Shown one piece after another: positions 8,410 to 17,112 of a stretch of 64,000 nt of DNA. Where the stretch lies: NCBI GenBank assembly GCA_024235015.1, contig JACKNG010000007.1:253249-317248 (forward strand), in the 5' to 3' direction. The stretch comes from Gammaproteobacteria bacterium (GTDB lineage Bacteria > Pseudomonadota > Gammaproteobacteria > Ga0077536). A program made the translations under genes and the position numbers. The notes under the pieces are model-generated. The model was not told the DNA's origin. It searched no databases and worked only from the letters and a program-made list of their open reading frames with translations. Every line of letters starts with the position of its first letter. Position 1 is the stretch's first letter.

Positions 8410-9216
8410 TCAGTCGCCCGCCGCGCGGCGGCCCCAGTCCGGCTGGCGCTTGTCGAGGAAGGCGGCGATGCCCTCGGCGAGGTCGCCGTTGCTGACGGTG
8501 AGGATCTGGTTGCGATCCTCCAGTGCGATGGCGGCGTCGAGGCCCTGGGCGTCGACGTTGGCCCAGAAGGCCTCCTTGGTCAGGCGCAGGCCGAGCGGCG
8601 CCGTCGCCACCATGTCGTCGGCGAGTGCCTTGCCGGTCGCGTCCAGCTCGTCGGCGGCCACGACGTGGCTGACCAGGCCGATGGCGAGGGCGCGCTCGGC
8701 GTCGACGAAACGCCCGGTGTAGAGCAGCTCGGCTGCATTCGAGGTGCCGACCAGCCGGGCGAGGTGGTAACTCGAACCCATCTCGCAGCCCGACAGGCCG
8801 ATCTTGATGAAGGCGCAGTTCATCTTCGTACCGCTGGCGGCGATGCGCACGTCGCAGCCCAACGCGATCGAGAAGCCGCCGCCGGCGGCATAGCCGTGCA
8901 GCAGGCCGATCAACGGCTGCGGCGCGCGGCGCATCTTCATGACCAGGCCGGAGAAACGGCGCTGGCTGATCATGCCGCTGTCGGCGTCGCGCAGCGGTTC
9001 GCGTTCCGGATCCTTCATGTCGAGACCGGCGCAGAACATGCGCCCGGCGCCGCGCATCACGACCACGCGCACGGCGTGGTCGTCCTGCAGCCGGTCGAAG
9101 TAGTCGTGCAGTTCGCCGACCATGCGGCGGCTGAGCGCGTTGAGGGCGTCGGGACGGTTCAGGGTCAGCCAGTCGACGGGGCCGTCCTTCTCGATCAGCA
9201 GGGTTTCGTAGCGCAT
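8410..9216 (-). CDS. Enoyl-CoA hydratase/isomerase family protein (crotonase fold)
   Basis: A 268-residue crotonase. The two oxyanion-hole segments are visible as FCAGLDMKD (about residue 60) and GYAAGGGFS (about residue 110). The following IGLSGCEMG segment carries one glutamate in the catalytic region, instead of the usual pair. It may therefore be a hydratase with altered geometry, an isomerase or a lyase. It lies 139 bases upstream of the Baeyer-Villiger-type gene on the same strand, so co-transcription is plausible. Length is normal. The specific reaction cannot be assigned from sequence alone. Confidence 0.88.
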   Translation of the reverse strand: MRYETLLIEKDGPVDWLTLNRPDALNALSRRMVGELHDYFDRLQDDHAVRVVVMRGAGRMFCAGLDMKDPEREPLRDADSGMISQRRFSGLVMKMRRAPQPLIGLLHGYAAGGGFSIALGCDVRIAASGTKMNCAFIKIGLSGCEMGSSYHLARLVGTSNAAELLYTGRFVDAERALAIGLVSHVVAADELDATGKALADDMVATAPLGLRLTKEAFWANVDAQGLDAAIALEDRNQILTVSNGDLAEGIAAFLDKRQPDWGRRAAGD

Positions 9217-9296
9217 GCGGGTTCACCAGTTTGGACGTTGATCGCGCGGCCAAGCATACGCCCTGGTCGCCGTCGCGCGGATGCGGGCCGGCGCGA

Positions 9297-11552
9297 TCAG
9301 GTCGCCGTGGCGCCGGGTACAGGCGCCGGCTCGTCCTCATCGGAGTGCGCCGGCGCCCCGGCCCGCTCACGCAGCATGCGCAGCCGGGCCGCCGGCGCCT
9401 CGCCGTCCTTGTCGACGCCGAAGTACAGCGTCTGGTGCGGGAAGGGTATCTCGATGTCGAGTTCGTCGAAGCGGCGCTTGAGGTGGCGCTGGTACTCGCG
9501 CTTGATCCACCAGCGCTCGAGCGGGGTGGTCATCAGGCGGATGCGGATGACCACGGCCGAGTCGGCGAAGGAATCGAGGCCCATGACCTCGAGCGGCTCG
9601 AGAATGTGGCGGCCGTAGTCGTCGCTGTCGCGCATCTCCTCGGCGACCGCCCGCATCACCTCGATCACCGCGTCGACGTCCTCGCGGTAGGCGACGCCGA
9701 TGTCCATCAGGGCGTAGGCGTAGTCCTTGGTCATGTTGCTGATGGTGCTGACCTCGCCGAAGGGGATGGTGTGGACGGTGGCGTCGAGGTCGCGCAGGCG
9801 CATGGTGCGGATGGTCATGCTCTCGACCATGCCGACGGTGCCGCCGACGTCGACGATGTCACCGATCGACAGGGTGTCCTCGATGAGGATGAACATGCCG
9901 GTAATGACGTCCTTGACCAGGTTCTGCGCGCCGAAGCCGATGGCGAGGCCGAACACGCCGGCGCCGGCCAGCAGCGGCGTGATGTCGATGCCGAGTTCGG
10001 AGAACACCATCAGCAGCGCGACGGCGACGATCACGACCATGGCCCCGTTGCGTAGCAGCGGCAGCAGGGTGCGGGCGCGGCCGCTGGCATCGGCTTCGTG
10101 GGCTTCGAGGTAGCTGACGATGGCGAGCGACAGGCCCTCGTAGCCGAGCATGGCGGCGAGCAACACCCCGCCGATGCGGGCACAGTGCCCGACCAGCGCG
10201 GCGCCGGCGTCGCTGCGCAGCCAGCCGAGGGTATCCACGCCCCAGGCATCGAGCACGAGCAGGAATGCGAAGGCGTAGACCAGGCCGGCGAGCGCGGCCC
10301 GCGCTGCCGGCAGGTAACGGTTGACCCGGGCCGAGAGGCCGGGGAAGCGCAGCTCGAGATCGCGCGGCACCTCGGCGGCGTGGCACAACAGGTGGCCGCC
10401 GCCGAGAACCAGGGCGCGGGCCGCCACGCCGATGGCCAAGGTGGCGGCCGAGGCGCGCGCGAGGAAGGCGAAATCGGCATCGGTACCGAGCGCCCAGATC
10501 GCGTAGCAGGCGAGGACGTAGAAGATGGCGAGACCTGCCCAGGTGTCGGCGAAGATGCGGCGCAGGCCGGCGAGGCGGCGGGCGCGCCCTTGCCGCGGAC
10601 GGCGCAGCCAGGCCGAGACGCGGTGACGGTTCTGCAGGATGAGCACGACCGTCAGCACGGTCAGCACGAGCCCGGTCACGTGCAGCAGGGCGCGGCATAC
10701 GACCGGCGCCAGGCCGAGCACGGCGCCGCCCGCCGCAGCCGCGTAGCCGTATATTGCGATCCCGGCCAGGCGCCGCAGCCACACGTACCAGTACGAGGCG
10801 TCGTCATCGCTGCAGGGCACGAGGCGGGCGCTCGGATCGTTCGGCACGAGCAGGCGTCGTGCGCTGACGCTGATGGCACGTTCGCACACGATGGCCTGGA
10901 CCAGAGTGACCGCGAGCAGGCGGGTGGTGGCGGCCGGATCGAGCGCGGGCAGCAGCGCGAGTGCCGCGGCGGCGCCGGCGGCGAGACCGATCAGGGTATG
11001 GATCAGCACGCCGGCGCTGCGCACGAAGCGCAGCAGCACGGGCTCGCCGGCGCGCGGCGTGAGCACGCGGGCGAAGCGCGCCAGCAGGCGTTCGACCAGG
11101 CTGCGCGTGAGCAGGCCGAGCGCGACTACGAGCACGATGCGGGCCAGGCCTTCTCCCCAGCGTCGCAGGGTTTGCGGATCACGGCCCTGGCTCGTGACCC
11201 GGTGCAGGAGTTCGGGCCCCGCCTCCAGTAACACCCCGAACTGGCCGGCGACGGCCTCGAGGCGGGTCGAGATCCCGCCCACGAGCTGGGCGAGCGCGCC
11301 GCGCCCACCGTCGTCCCGTCGCCCCGCGCGCGCCTGCTGCTGCTCGATGAGGTCGTCGAGGTGCCCGACGAAGGCGTCGCGCTGCGCGGGATCGTGCAGC
11401 ATCGCGGACAGCGATTCGAGCCGCGCGGTGTCGCCGGCGGCGCATGCAGGCGCCGCGAGCAGCAGGCCCGTTACCAGCGCGGCGAGCAGGCCGCTCAGCC
11501 TCGGGCAGCGCGCGCGGGCTCTCAGCGCGCGGGTCGAACCGGCAGCGGCCAC
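9297..11552 (-). CDS. Large mechanosensitive channel of the MscS family
   Basis: A 751-residue inner-membrane protein. A signal-peptide-like N-terminus ends near residue 39 (APACAAG). A helical periplasmic region and about eight to ten membrane segments follow, with the MscS pore helix and beta domain near the C-terminus: GAGVFGLAIGFGAQNLVKD, then a GDIVDVGG segment. The large N-terminal extension is of the MscK/YbdG-like kind. It should release osmolytes on hypo-osmotic shock. It starts with GTG three bases after the stop of a SpoIIAA-like STAS gene, so the two are probably coupled. The C-terminal tail is acidic and Pro-rich. Confidence 0.9.
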   Translation of the reverse strand: MAAAGSTRALRARARCPRLSGLLAALVTGLLLAAPACAAGDTARLESLSAMLHDPAQRDAFVGHLDDLIEQQQARAGRRDDGGRGALAQLVGGISTRLEAVAGQFGVLLEAGPELLHRVTSQGRDPQTLRRWGEGLARIVLVVALGLLTRSLVERLLARFARVLTPRAGEPVLLRFVRSAGVLIHTLIGLAAGAAAALALLPALDPAATTRLLAVTLVQAIVCERAISVSARRLLVPNDPSARLVPCSDDDASYWYVWLRRLAGIAIYGYAAAAGGAVLGLAPVVCRALLHVTGLVLTVLTVVLILQNRHRVSAWLRRPRQGRARRLAGLRRIFADTWAGLAIFYVLACYAIWALGTDADFAFLARASAATLAIGVAARALVLGGGHLLCHAAEVPRDLELRFPGLSARVNRYLPAARAALAGLVYAFAFLLVLDAWGVDTLGWLRSDAGAALVGHCARIGGVLLAAMLGYEGLSLAIVSYLEAHEADASGRARTLLPLLRNGAMVVIVAVALLMVFSELGIDITPLLAGAGVFGLAIGFGAQNLVKDVITGMFILIEDTLSIGDIVDVGGTVGMVESMTIRTMRLRDLDATVHTIPFGEVSTISNMTKDYAYALMDIGVAYREDVDAVIEVMRAVAEEMRDSDDYGRHILEPLEVMGLDSFADSAVVIRIRLMTTPLERWWIKREYQRHLKRRFDELDIEIPFPHQTLYFGVDKDGEAPAARLRMLRERAGAPAHSDEDEPAPVPGATAT

Positions 11553-11554
11553 GC

Positions 11555-11917
11555 TCAGGCGGCCGCGCCGACCCAGGCGCGCGCGGCGCCGATGTCGGCG
11601 TCGGTGAAGTAGCGGATCTCGGCCGCGGTGAACGGCCTGCTGAGGGTCGCCAGCAGCGCGTCGCCGGGGCCATCGCCAACGATGGCGAGGCGGGCGACGT
11701 CACGAAAGTGGCGGACGTCGAAGCGCAGATCCCGGCACAGGGCAGCGTGGGTGAGTCCACGGAGATCGGTCGTCCGCACCAGCAGGTTGACGTACCAGTG
11801 TGCCGAGATGGCGGCCTCGGCAAGGGGCAGGACGCGTTCGTAATCGTCGCTGTCGAGCACGCCGGCGGCGTCGATCTCGAGGGCATGGGGCGCGAGCGCG
11901 CGGATGGTCGCGGTCAT
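11555..11917 (-). CDS. SpoIIAA-like STAS protein coupled to the MscS channel
   Basis: A 120-residue protein with the alternating strand-helix pattern of the SpoIIAA-like (PF11964-type) STAS family: a GVLDSDDYERVL start, a central LLVRTTDLRG strand, and a RHFRDVARLAIVGDG phosphate-loop-like segment. It ends with the typical AARAWV region. It is soluble and has no DNA-binding motif. It lies directly upstream of a large MscS gene with only two bases between stop and start. A paralogue at 56934-57311 is coupled in the same way to a P-type ATPase, which suggests that these proteins partner membrane ion systems. The function of the family is poorly known. Confidence 0.82.
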   Translation of the reverse strand: MTATIRALAPHALEIDAAGVLDSDDYERVLPLAEAAISAHWYVNLLVRTTDLRGLTHAALCRDLRFDVRHFRDVARLAIVGDGPGDALLATLSRPFTAAEIRYFTDADIGAARAWVGAAA

Positions 11918-12075
11918 GGGCAGTCCTCCATGGATGGCAGCGGCGCACAGCTGCCGTGCCGTGCGCGATACGTCTGGTGGCACGGGGTGCTCGCAAGGAG
12001 CGTGCCAGGCTGGCCACGCGCCGGTGCGTGCTCGTCCAGGTCTGCCGCTGCCGCGTGGTCTTGTAGGCCCTGCAC

Positions 12076-12089
12076 GCTTTTGTAAAAGC
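12076..12089. promoter_or_regulatory. Perfect 14-bp palindrome in a divergent intergenic region
   Basis: GCTTTTGTAAAAGC is a perfect inverted repeat (6-bp arms, 2-bp centre) and the most AT-rich spot of the 318-base gap 11918-12235 between the STAS-MscS operon (-) and the coiled-coil protein (+). It could be an operator for either side. No other feature was found in this gap. Confidence 0.4.
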
Positions 12090-12235
12090 TGCGCCGGGCG
12101 GCAGCGCGTGTCGCGCTGGCGCGCGCGGCCCGCGCTGGCACGTCGTTTGCTCGAATTGCCCGTGAGGACGGTGACCGAGCAGCCACGCCGCAGCACGGTC
12201 ACCGCCGTTCAAGTCCGCAACGATGGAGACCCGAT

Positions 12236-12523
12236 ATGAGCCTCAAAGCCTCCTACGAGGAAATGATGCAGGACCAGCTCGACCAGTGGAGCGCCGAAAT
12301 CGAACGCCTGGAAGCGCGCGTGCAGCTCGCCGACGCCCAGGCCCGCGTCGCCTACCTCGAGCAGATCGAGGACCTGCGCAGCCAGCGGGACGCGGCGCGT
12401 GGCCGGCTGGAAGAACTGCGCGACGCCGGCAACGACGCCTGGGAAGATCTCAAGGCCGGCATGGACGCGGCCTGGAAGTCGCTCGGCGACAGCGTCCACG
12501 ACGCCGCCAGCCGCTTCAAATGA
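12236..12523 (+). CDS. Small coiled-coil protein, Sll1863-like stress protein
   Basis: A 95-residue, highly charged, almost fully helical protein. Heptad patterns run through residues 5-60 (for example DQLDQWSAEIERLEARV), followed by an amphipathic tail with W and F anchors, DAWEDLKAGMDAAWKSL. It has no signal peptide or membrane helix. Proteins of this look are annotated as sll1863-type stress-response or apolipoprotein-like proteins; their biochemical role is unknown. A GGAG ribosome site sits ten bases before the ATG. The divergent neighbour is a STAS-MscS operon, which suits a stress role but does not prove it. Confidence 0.75.
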   Translation: MSLKASYEEMMQDQLDQWSAEIERLEARVQLADAQARVAYLEQIEDLRSQRDAARGRLEELRDAGNDAWEDLKAGMDAAWKSLGDSVHDAASRFK

Positions 12524-12697
12524 ACGCCGTGGCCGGGGCCCTCGTCCGGCCTGCGAGCGGCTGCGCCAGGGGCGCGCCCCCGGCGCCCGGCGTGGCCGGC
12601 GACTTGCCGCCAGGCGCGTCACCCCGCCACGCCCGACCCTATCCCCACCGCTCGGCCGCGCGCGAGCGCTTGCGCGGGTGAGCAAGGAGCGCCGGAC

Positions 12698-13342
12698 ATG
12701 CAGGATACGAACGACCCCATCGGCGACCAGTCTGCTCGCGCCGCCCGCGCGTGCCGGTCGGCGGCGCCGCCCGCTACGCCGGCGGCCCGTGGTTCGGCAG
12801 CGCTCGCCACCGTCCTCGCGGACGACCCCGCCCGCGCCGAGGTGTGGGCGGAATTCGACCACGACGCCGGGGCCATCGCCGCCGCGCGCGAGCTGCGGGA
12901 GCGGTTCGAACTGTCGCGGGAGTCGACCCCGGTCCTGACCGGCGACACCCTGGACGACTTCGACTACCAGCGCGTGCTCGGCCAGGATCCGCAGCACGTG
13001 CGCCGCGTGCTGCGCGCCAGTCACCTGGTGTTCGGCGCCGCCGGCGGCGTGGTTGGCCTGTGCGCGGCGCTTGTCGTGCAGCAGGGCGAGACGGTGAGCG
13101 CGGCCGCGCCGGGTTACCCGTTGCTGCTGCCGGCACTCGGCATCCTGTTCGGTGTCTTCGCCGGTGTGCTGCTGGCCGGCTTGCGCGCACTGCGCCCGCG
13201 ACGTGATTTCGTCCTGGCCTGGATCCGGGATGCCGTGCTGCAGCAGGGCCATGCCTTCGTCATCGTGCGGACGCACGATCGTGTACAGCGTCAGCGGGCC
13301 CGCGAGGTGCTCGACAGCCGCGCGCTGCGGCTCCTGCCCTGA
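12698..13342 (+). CDS. Unknown two-helix membrane protein
   Basis: A 214-residue protein I do not recognise. The first 90 residues are hydrophilic and Ala/Asp-rich. Two hydrophobic segments follow at about 110-131 (LVFGAAGGVVGLCAALVV) and 143-166 (LLPALGILFGVFAGVLLAGL), both rich in small residues like glycine-zipper helices. A basic tail of about 45 residues ends the protein (RRDFVLAWIRDAVLQQG). AAGGAG-type spacing to the ATG is good (AAGGAG, eight bases). It may sense or tune membrane state in the same stress block, but that is inference from position only. Confidence 0.65.
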   Translation: MQDTNDPIGDQSARAARACRSAAPPATPAARGSAALATVLADDPARAEVWAEFDHDAGAIAAARELRERFELSRESTPVLTGDTLDDFDYQRVLGQDPQHVRRVLRASHLVFGAAGGVVGLCAALVVQQGETVSAAAPGYPLLLPALGILFGVFAGVLLAGLRALRPRRDFVLAWIRDAVLQQGHAFVIVRTHDRVQRQRAREVLDSRALRLLP

Positions 13343-13391
13343 CGCCGCCGCCGGTTCGCGGGCGCGGCCTGCGCCCGCGGCGGCCGTCGCT

Positions 13392-13931
13392 TCACACCGC
13401 GACCTCGTCGATCAGGCCGACCAGGTCGTCGGCATGTTCCTCCTCGGTGGCGAGGATGTCCTCGAGCAGTCGCCGGGTCGTCGGGTCCTCGTTGCCGAGC
13501 CAGGCCACGGCCTCGCGGTAGCTGTCGATGGCGATGCGCTCGGCGACGAGATCTTCCTTGATCATGTCGACCAGGGTGTCGCCGGCGACGTACTCGGCGT
13601 GGCTGCGTTCGGCCAACCCGGTCGGTGAGAAATCGGGCGCACCGCCGAGCTGCACGATGCGCTGGGCGAGCTGGTCGGCATGTTGCTGCTCCTGGCGGGC
13701 GTGCTCGGCGAACTCGGCGCTCGCCGCCTCGCCGCGGAAGCCGGCCGCCATGAATTCGTGGCGCTTGTAACGCAGCACGCAGACGAGCTCGGTGGCCAGC
13801 GCCTGGTTGAGCACCGCGATCACGGCTTCGCGATCGGCGTTGTAACCGGCCGTGACGGCGCCGTTCTCGAGGTGTTCGCGCGCACGTTTGCGCAGGGCGC
13901 GGGTGTTGCTGAGAGAAGTGATGTCGTTCAT
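13392..13931 (-). CDS. Ferritin-like protein (bacterioferritin family)
   Basis: A 179-residue four-helix ferritin-like protein. Di-iron ligand patterns are visible: ATELVCVLRYKRHEF in helix 1-2, EHARQEQQHAD in helix 2, LVAERIAIDSYRE in helix 3 and ILATEEEHADDL in helix 4. It should oxidise and store iron, or protect against peroxide. The chosen ATG has a GGAG ribosome site; the longer frame adds only a low-complexity extension. It is the last gene of an apparent - strand run FNT channel, glutamate dehydrogenase, ferritin, with an 81-base gap to gdhA. It could be a Dps-like or Bfr-like member; the haem-ligand methionine of Bfr is not evident. Confidence 0.85.
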   Translation of the reverse strand: MNDITSLSNTRALRKRAREHLENGAVTAGYNADREAVIAVLNQALATELVCVLRYKRHEFMAAGFRGEAASAEFAEHARQEQQHADQLAQRIVQLGGAPDFSPTGLAERSHAEYVAGDTLVDMIKEDLVAERIAIDSYREAVAWLGNEDPTTRRLLEDILATEEEHADDLVGLIDEVAV

Positions 13932-14012
13932 GAGATCTCCATTGGCTTGTCCGTCGGGTGGATGGCCCGGCGCGCCGGCCGGGCGGCGCCGCACCCCGGC
14001 CGTGGACGGTGG

Positions 14013-15383
14013 TCAACCGGGGCCATAGGCGAGCATGGCGCGCGCGACCCGTTCGAAGGCCGCGATGTTGGCGCCGCGGAAGTAGTCGACCTGGGTACCC
14101 CCGCCGCCGTGCGCGACGCACTCGGCGTGGATGTCGCGCATGATGTCGTGGAGCCGGCGTTCGACTTCGTCGTGGTCCCAGCGCGTGCGGATCGCGTTCT
14201 GGGTCTGTTCGAGGCCGCTCACGGCAACGCCGCCGGCGTTGGCCGCCTTGGCCGGCAGGAACAGCACGCCGGCGTGGCGCAGGCGGCGCCCGGCATCGGC
14301 GGTCACCGGCATGTTGGCGCCTTCGACCACCGCGGCGACGCCGTGGTCGAGCAGGCGCCGTGCGGCTTCGGCATCGATCTCGTTCTCCACCGCGCAGGGC
14401 AGGGCGATGTCGCAGGGTAGGTGCCAGGGCTGGCGCCGCGCCAGGTAGCGGATGCCGCGGGCCTCGTCGGCGGCCTCGGCGAGGCGACCGCCGCGTTCGC
14501 GCTTGAGCGTCTTGATGGCGGCCAGCTGCTCGGGGTCGAAGCCGTCGGCGGCGTAGGCCGTGCCGTCGGAATCGCTGAGGGTGATCACCCGCGCACCTTC
14601 CGCCGCGGCCTTCTCCGCCGCGTGCAGCGCCACGTTGCCGGCGCCGCTGATGGCCACGCGCTGACCGGCGAGCTCGCGGCCGTGGTGATGCAGCGCATGC
14701 AGCAGCAGGCAGACCACGCCGTAACCGGTGGCCTCGTCGCGCACCTGGCTGCCGCCGAAGGTGAGTCCCTTGCCGGTCAGCACGCTGCCGTCGAAGCGAT
14801 TGGTCAGGCGGACGTATTCACCGAAGAGGTAGCCGATCTCGCGGCGACCGACACCGATGTCGCCCGCCGGCACGTCGACGTGCGGACCGATGTGGCGGTG
14901 CAGTTCGCCCATCAGGGCCTGGCAGAAACGCCGCACCTCGGCCGCGCTGCAGCGGCGCGGGTCGAGATCCGCACCGCCCTTGCCGCCACCCATGGGCAGG
15001 CCGGTGAGGGCGTTCTTGAAGGTCTGCTCGAAGCCCAGGAACTTGAGCACCCCCGGGGTCACCGTCGCGGTGAAGCGCAGGCCGCCCTTGTAGGGCCCGA
15101 GCGAGCGGTTGAACTGCACCCGCCAGGCGCGGTTGACGCGCACGCTGCCATCGTCGCCCTCCCAGCACACGCGGAAGGTGATCATGCGGTCCGGCTCGAC
15201 CATGCGTTCGAGCAGGCGCGCCTCGCGGTAAGCCGGTTCGTCGAGGACGCGCGGCATCACGCAGTCGACGAGTTCGCTCACGGCCTGCACGAATTCGGGC
15301 TCGTGCGGATTGCGCGCCGCGACCTCGGCGAGGAATTCGTCGCCGGCGCGCGCGCAGTGCTCGCCGCGTGCGGCTACGCCCAC
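14013..15383 (-). CDS. gdhA: Glutamate dehydrogenase, hexameric NADP-type
   Basis: A 456-residue protein that follows E. coli GdhA closely in layout. The substrate-binding stretch YKGGLRFTATVTPGVLKFLG is followed by PMGGGKGGAD with the catalytic lysine, and a Rossmann motif GAGNVALHAAEKA binds the nucleotide. It reductively aminates 2-oxoglutarate with ammonium in the cytoplasm. The GTG start gives an N-terminus matching family length. It lies between an FNT-type channel and a ferritin gene on the same strand, so its expression may be tied to nitrogen or anaerobic signals acting upstream of the FNT gene. Confidence 0.93.
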   Translation of the reverse strand: MGVAARGEHCARAGDEFLAEVAARNPHEPEFVQAVSELVDCVMPRVLDEPAYREARLLERMVEPDRMITFRVCWEGDDGSVRVNRAWRVQFNRSLGPYKGGLRFTATVTPGVLKFLGFEQTFKNALTGLPMGGGKGGADLDPRRCSAAEVRRFCQALMGELHRHIGPHVDVPAGDIGVGRREIGYLFGEYVRLTNRFDGSVLTGKGLTFGGSQVRDEATGYGVVCLLLHALHHHGRELAGQRVAISGAGNVALHAAEKAAAEGARVITLSDSDGTAYAADGFDPEQLAAIKTLKRERGGRLAEAADEARGIRYLARRQPWHLPCDIALPCAVENEIDAEAARRLLDHGVAAVVEGANMPVTADAGRRLRHAGVLFLPAKAANAGGVAVSGLEQTQNAIRTRWDHDEVERRLHDIMRDIHAECVAHGGGGTQVDYFRGANIAAFERVARAMLAYGPG

Positions 15384-15476
15384 GTCTTCACCGCCTTGCC
15401 ATGGCCTGCAGGCGTCGTTTGTACGGCATTCATGCGGGGAACCGATGCAAGAGCTGTTCCGGGCCGCCCGCCGGGC

Positions 15477-16319
15477 TCAGAACTCGGCCCGCACCTGGCC
15501 CCAGGCGAGCAGGGCGAACAGCCCGGTGCCGCCGATGATGTTGCCGAGCAGGGTGGCGGCGAACAGGGCCAGCGCGCGCAGGACTTCGAGGTCACCGGCG
15601 AGGACCAGGATCGCGAGTTCGCCGGAACCGACCACGACGTGGGTGAAACCGCCGGCGCCGATCAGCCAGGTCAGGAGCACGATGACGCCGAGTTCGGAGC
15701 CGGCGGCGCTCGGCAGTACCCAGACCACGGTGGCGATGAGGAAGCCGGCCGGCAGGCCGAGCATCAGTGCCGTCCACGGCGTGTGCGCGGCGAAATCGCC
15801 GGCGACGGCCAGCAGGGCCGGCAGCAGGGTGGCCGGGAACAGCCCGGCGTGGACGATCAGTGCGGCGGTCACCGTCGTGCCGACGAGGTTGGCGCCGAGC
15901 ACCGTCACCCACAGGCGCAGGGTGTTGAACACGTGCGCGCGCGACCACTCGGCGAGTAGTGGCAGCACCGCGGTGACGGTGTTCTCGGTGAACAGCTGCA
16001 GACGCCCCAGCACCACGATGACGAAACCCAGGGTGTAGCCGAGCGCCTCGACCGGTACGCGCCACGGCCGCTCGGGCAGGTCGCGATGGAGCACGGCCAT
16101 GCCCAGCACCGAGGCGAGGATGGCGATGCCGGCGGCGACACCGGACCACCACAGCGAGCCGAACGGGCGCGCGAGCTCGTTCTCGCCTTCCTGGCGCACC
16201 ACCTCGTAGACCACGGGGGAGCGCAGTGGCAGGTGTTCTTCGACCAGGGCCTGTTCGGAATCCGGCAGCGGCTTGTTGGCCGCGTCGGCGCCTGGTCGCA
16301 GGTCGTCGGGCGGGTTCAC
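15477..16319 (-). CDS. Formate/nitrite transporter family channel, YfdC-like
   Basis: A 280-residue inner-membrane protein with six membrane helices of the FNT pentameric channel family. Typical segments are LWWSGVAAGIAI, LGYTLGFVIVVLGRLQLFTE and the re-entrant loop GGFTHVVVGSGE. The sequence is closer to the YfdC branch than to FocA or NirC. Cargo is a small monovalent anion, or possibly something related to ammonium metabolism given the gdhA neighbour. GTG at 16319 is preferred because AGGA lies upstream and the longer frame reads as Arg-rich noise. It heads the run to gdhA and ferritin. Confidence 0.87.
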   Translation of the reverse strand: MNPPDDLRPGADAANKPLPDSEQALVEEHLPLRSPVVYEVVRQEGENELARPFGSLWWSGVAAGIAILASVLGMAVLHRDLPERPWRVPVEALGYTLGFVIVVLGRLQLFTENTVTAVLPLLAEWSRAHVFNTLRLWVTVLGANLVGTTVTAALIVHAGLFPATLLPALLAVAGDFAAHTPWTALMLGLPAGFLIATVVWVLPSAAGSELGVIVLLTWLIGAGGFTHVVVGSGELAILVLAGDLEVLRALALFAATLLGNIIGGTGLFALLAWGQVRAEF

Positions 16320-16410
16320 GAACCTGCGTCCTGCACGATACGTGCCGGCAGCCACGGCGTGGACGTCGCCGGCGCAGCCGCGCCGGCACTCCCGGGTGCC
16401 CGCCCGGACG

Positions 16411-16442
16411 TGTAAGCCTTGCGCCGCCGTGCAAGTTTTACC
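16411..16442. promoter_or_regulatory. Imperfect inverted repeat upstream of the FNT-gdhA-ferritin run
   Basis: TGTAAGCCTTGC and GCAAGTTTTACC face each other across an eight-base spacer, about 90 bases upstream of the FNT start. Nine of eleven arm positions pair. It is an AT-richer spot in a GC-rich gap and a plausible operator; the regulator is unknown. Confidence 0.35.
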
Positions 16443-16483
16443 ACGCGAATCCCTGCGCGCCGGGCGTCGTTTCAAGCCCCGCT

Positions 16484-16948
16484 CGCGTTGATGGCGCCGC
16501 GGATGGCGAGGACGACGATGCCAACGACGACATCGCCGCCAGGAGCGGCGCGGTGACGATCTCCGGGGCCGAAATCACCGTCATCGAGGACGTGCCGGCC
16601 AGCAGCAACGGCCGCTCGCTGGCCATCCACGGTGGCGGCGTCCTCGGTGACGATCACAGCGGGATCGATGGCTCTGCGAGCAACACGTCGTGGCCGTTCG
16701 TCAGCACCCCCTTCCACGGTGGCGCGCTGGGCGTCGACGACGGGGTGAGCTTTGCGCTCCGTTACCTGACCGGGGGGCAGAACGTCGTGCGCCTGACGGC
16801 CGTCGCCGTCGGGCCGGCGCCGTTGCCCCCACCGCGCTGGCCGACCGCGGCGGCGGCCGGGGTCGCAGCGAGCAGGGGCAGCGGGCAGGTAGCGGCGGCG
16901 AGTGCGCGGAAGTCGCCAGGCATCATGTCGTTCGTTCCTGAACCGTGA
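16484..16948 (+). pseudogene. Possible remnant of a secreted protein gene
   Basis: The 793-base gap 16320-17112 between the FNT gene and the kinase has no clear gene. On the + strand one frame reads as a beta-rich secreted domain (AVTISGAEITVIEDV, VSFALRYLTGGQNVVRL) and ends in GPAPLPPPRW, which faintly recalls a degraded VPLPA-type sorting tail. There is no start codon with a ribosome site and no signal peptide. I treat it as a possible decayed gene; chance is a real alternative. Confidence 0.2.
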
Positions 16949-17112
16949 TGGCGGCCGACACGAGCACCACGGCAGGTCGGCGGGGACGGGAACGCGCGGT
17001 AATGCATCACAACTGCGAGGCATGCGTGGTCACGCCGCGTCTGCGATCGTCCGCCGACGCCCTGCACGCGTTTGCGTTAGCATCGAAACCCTCAGCACCA
17101 CCCGAACGCGTC

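Noticed and set aside
16945..17112. A longer N-terminus for the hybrid kinase
   Set aside because: The extra 56 residues are of mixed composition without membrane or sensor features and no ribosome site precedes the upstream ATG.
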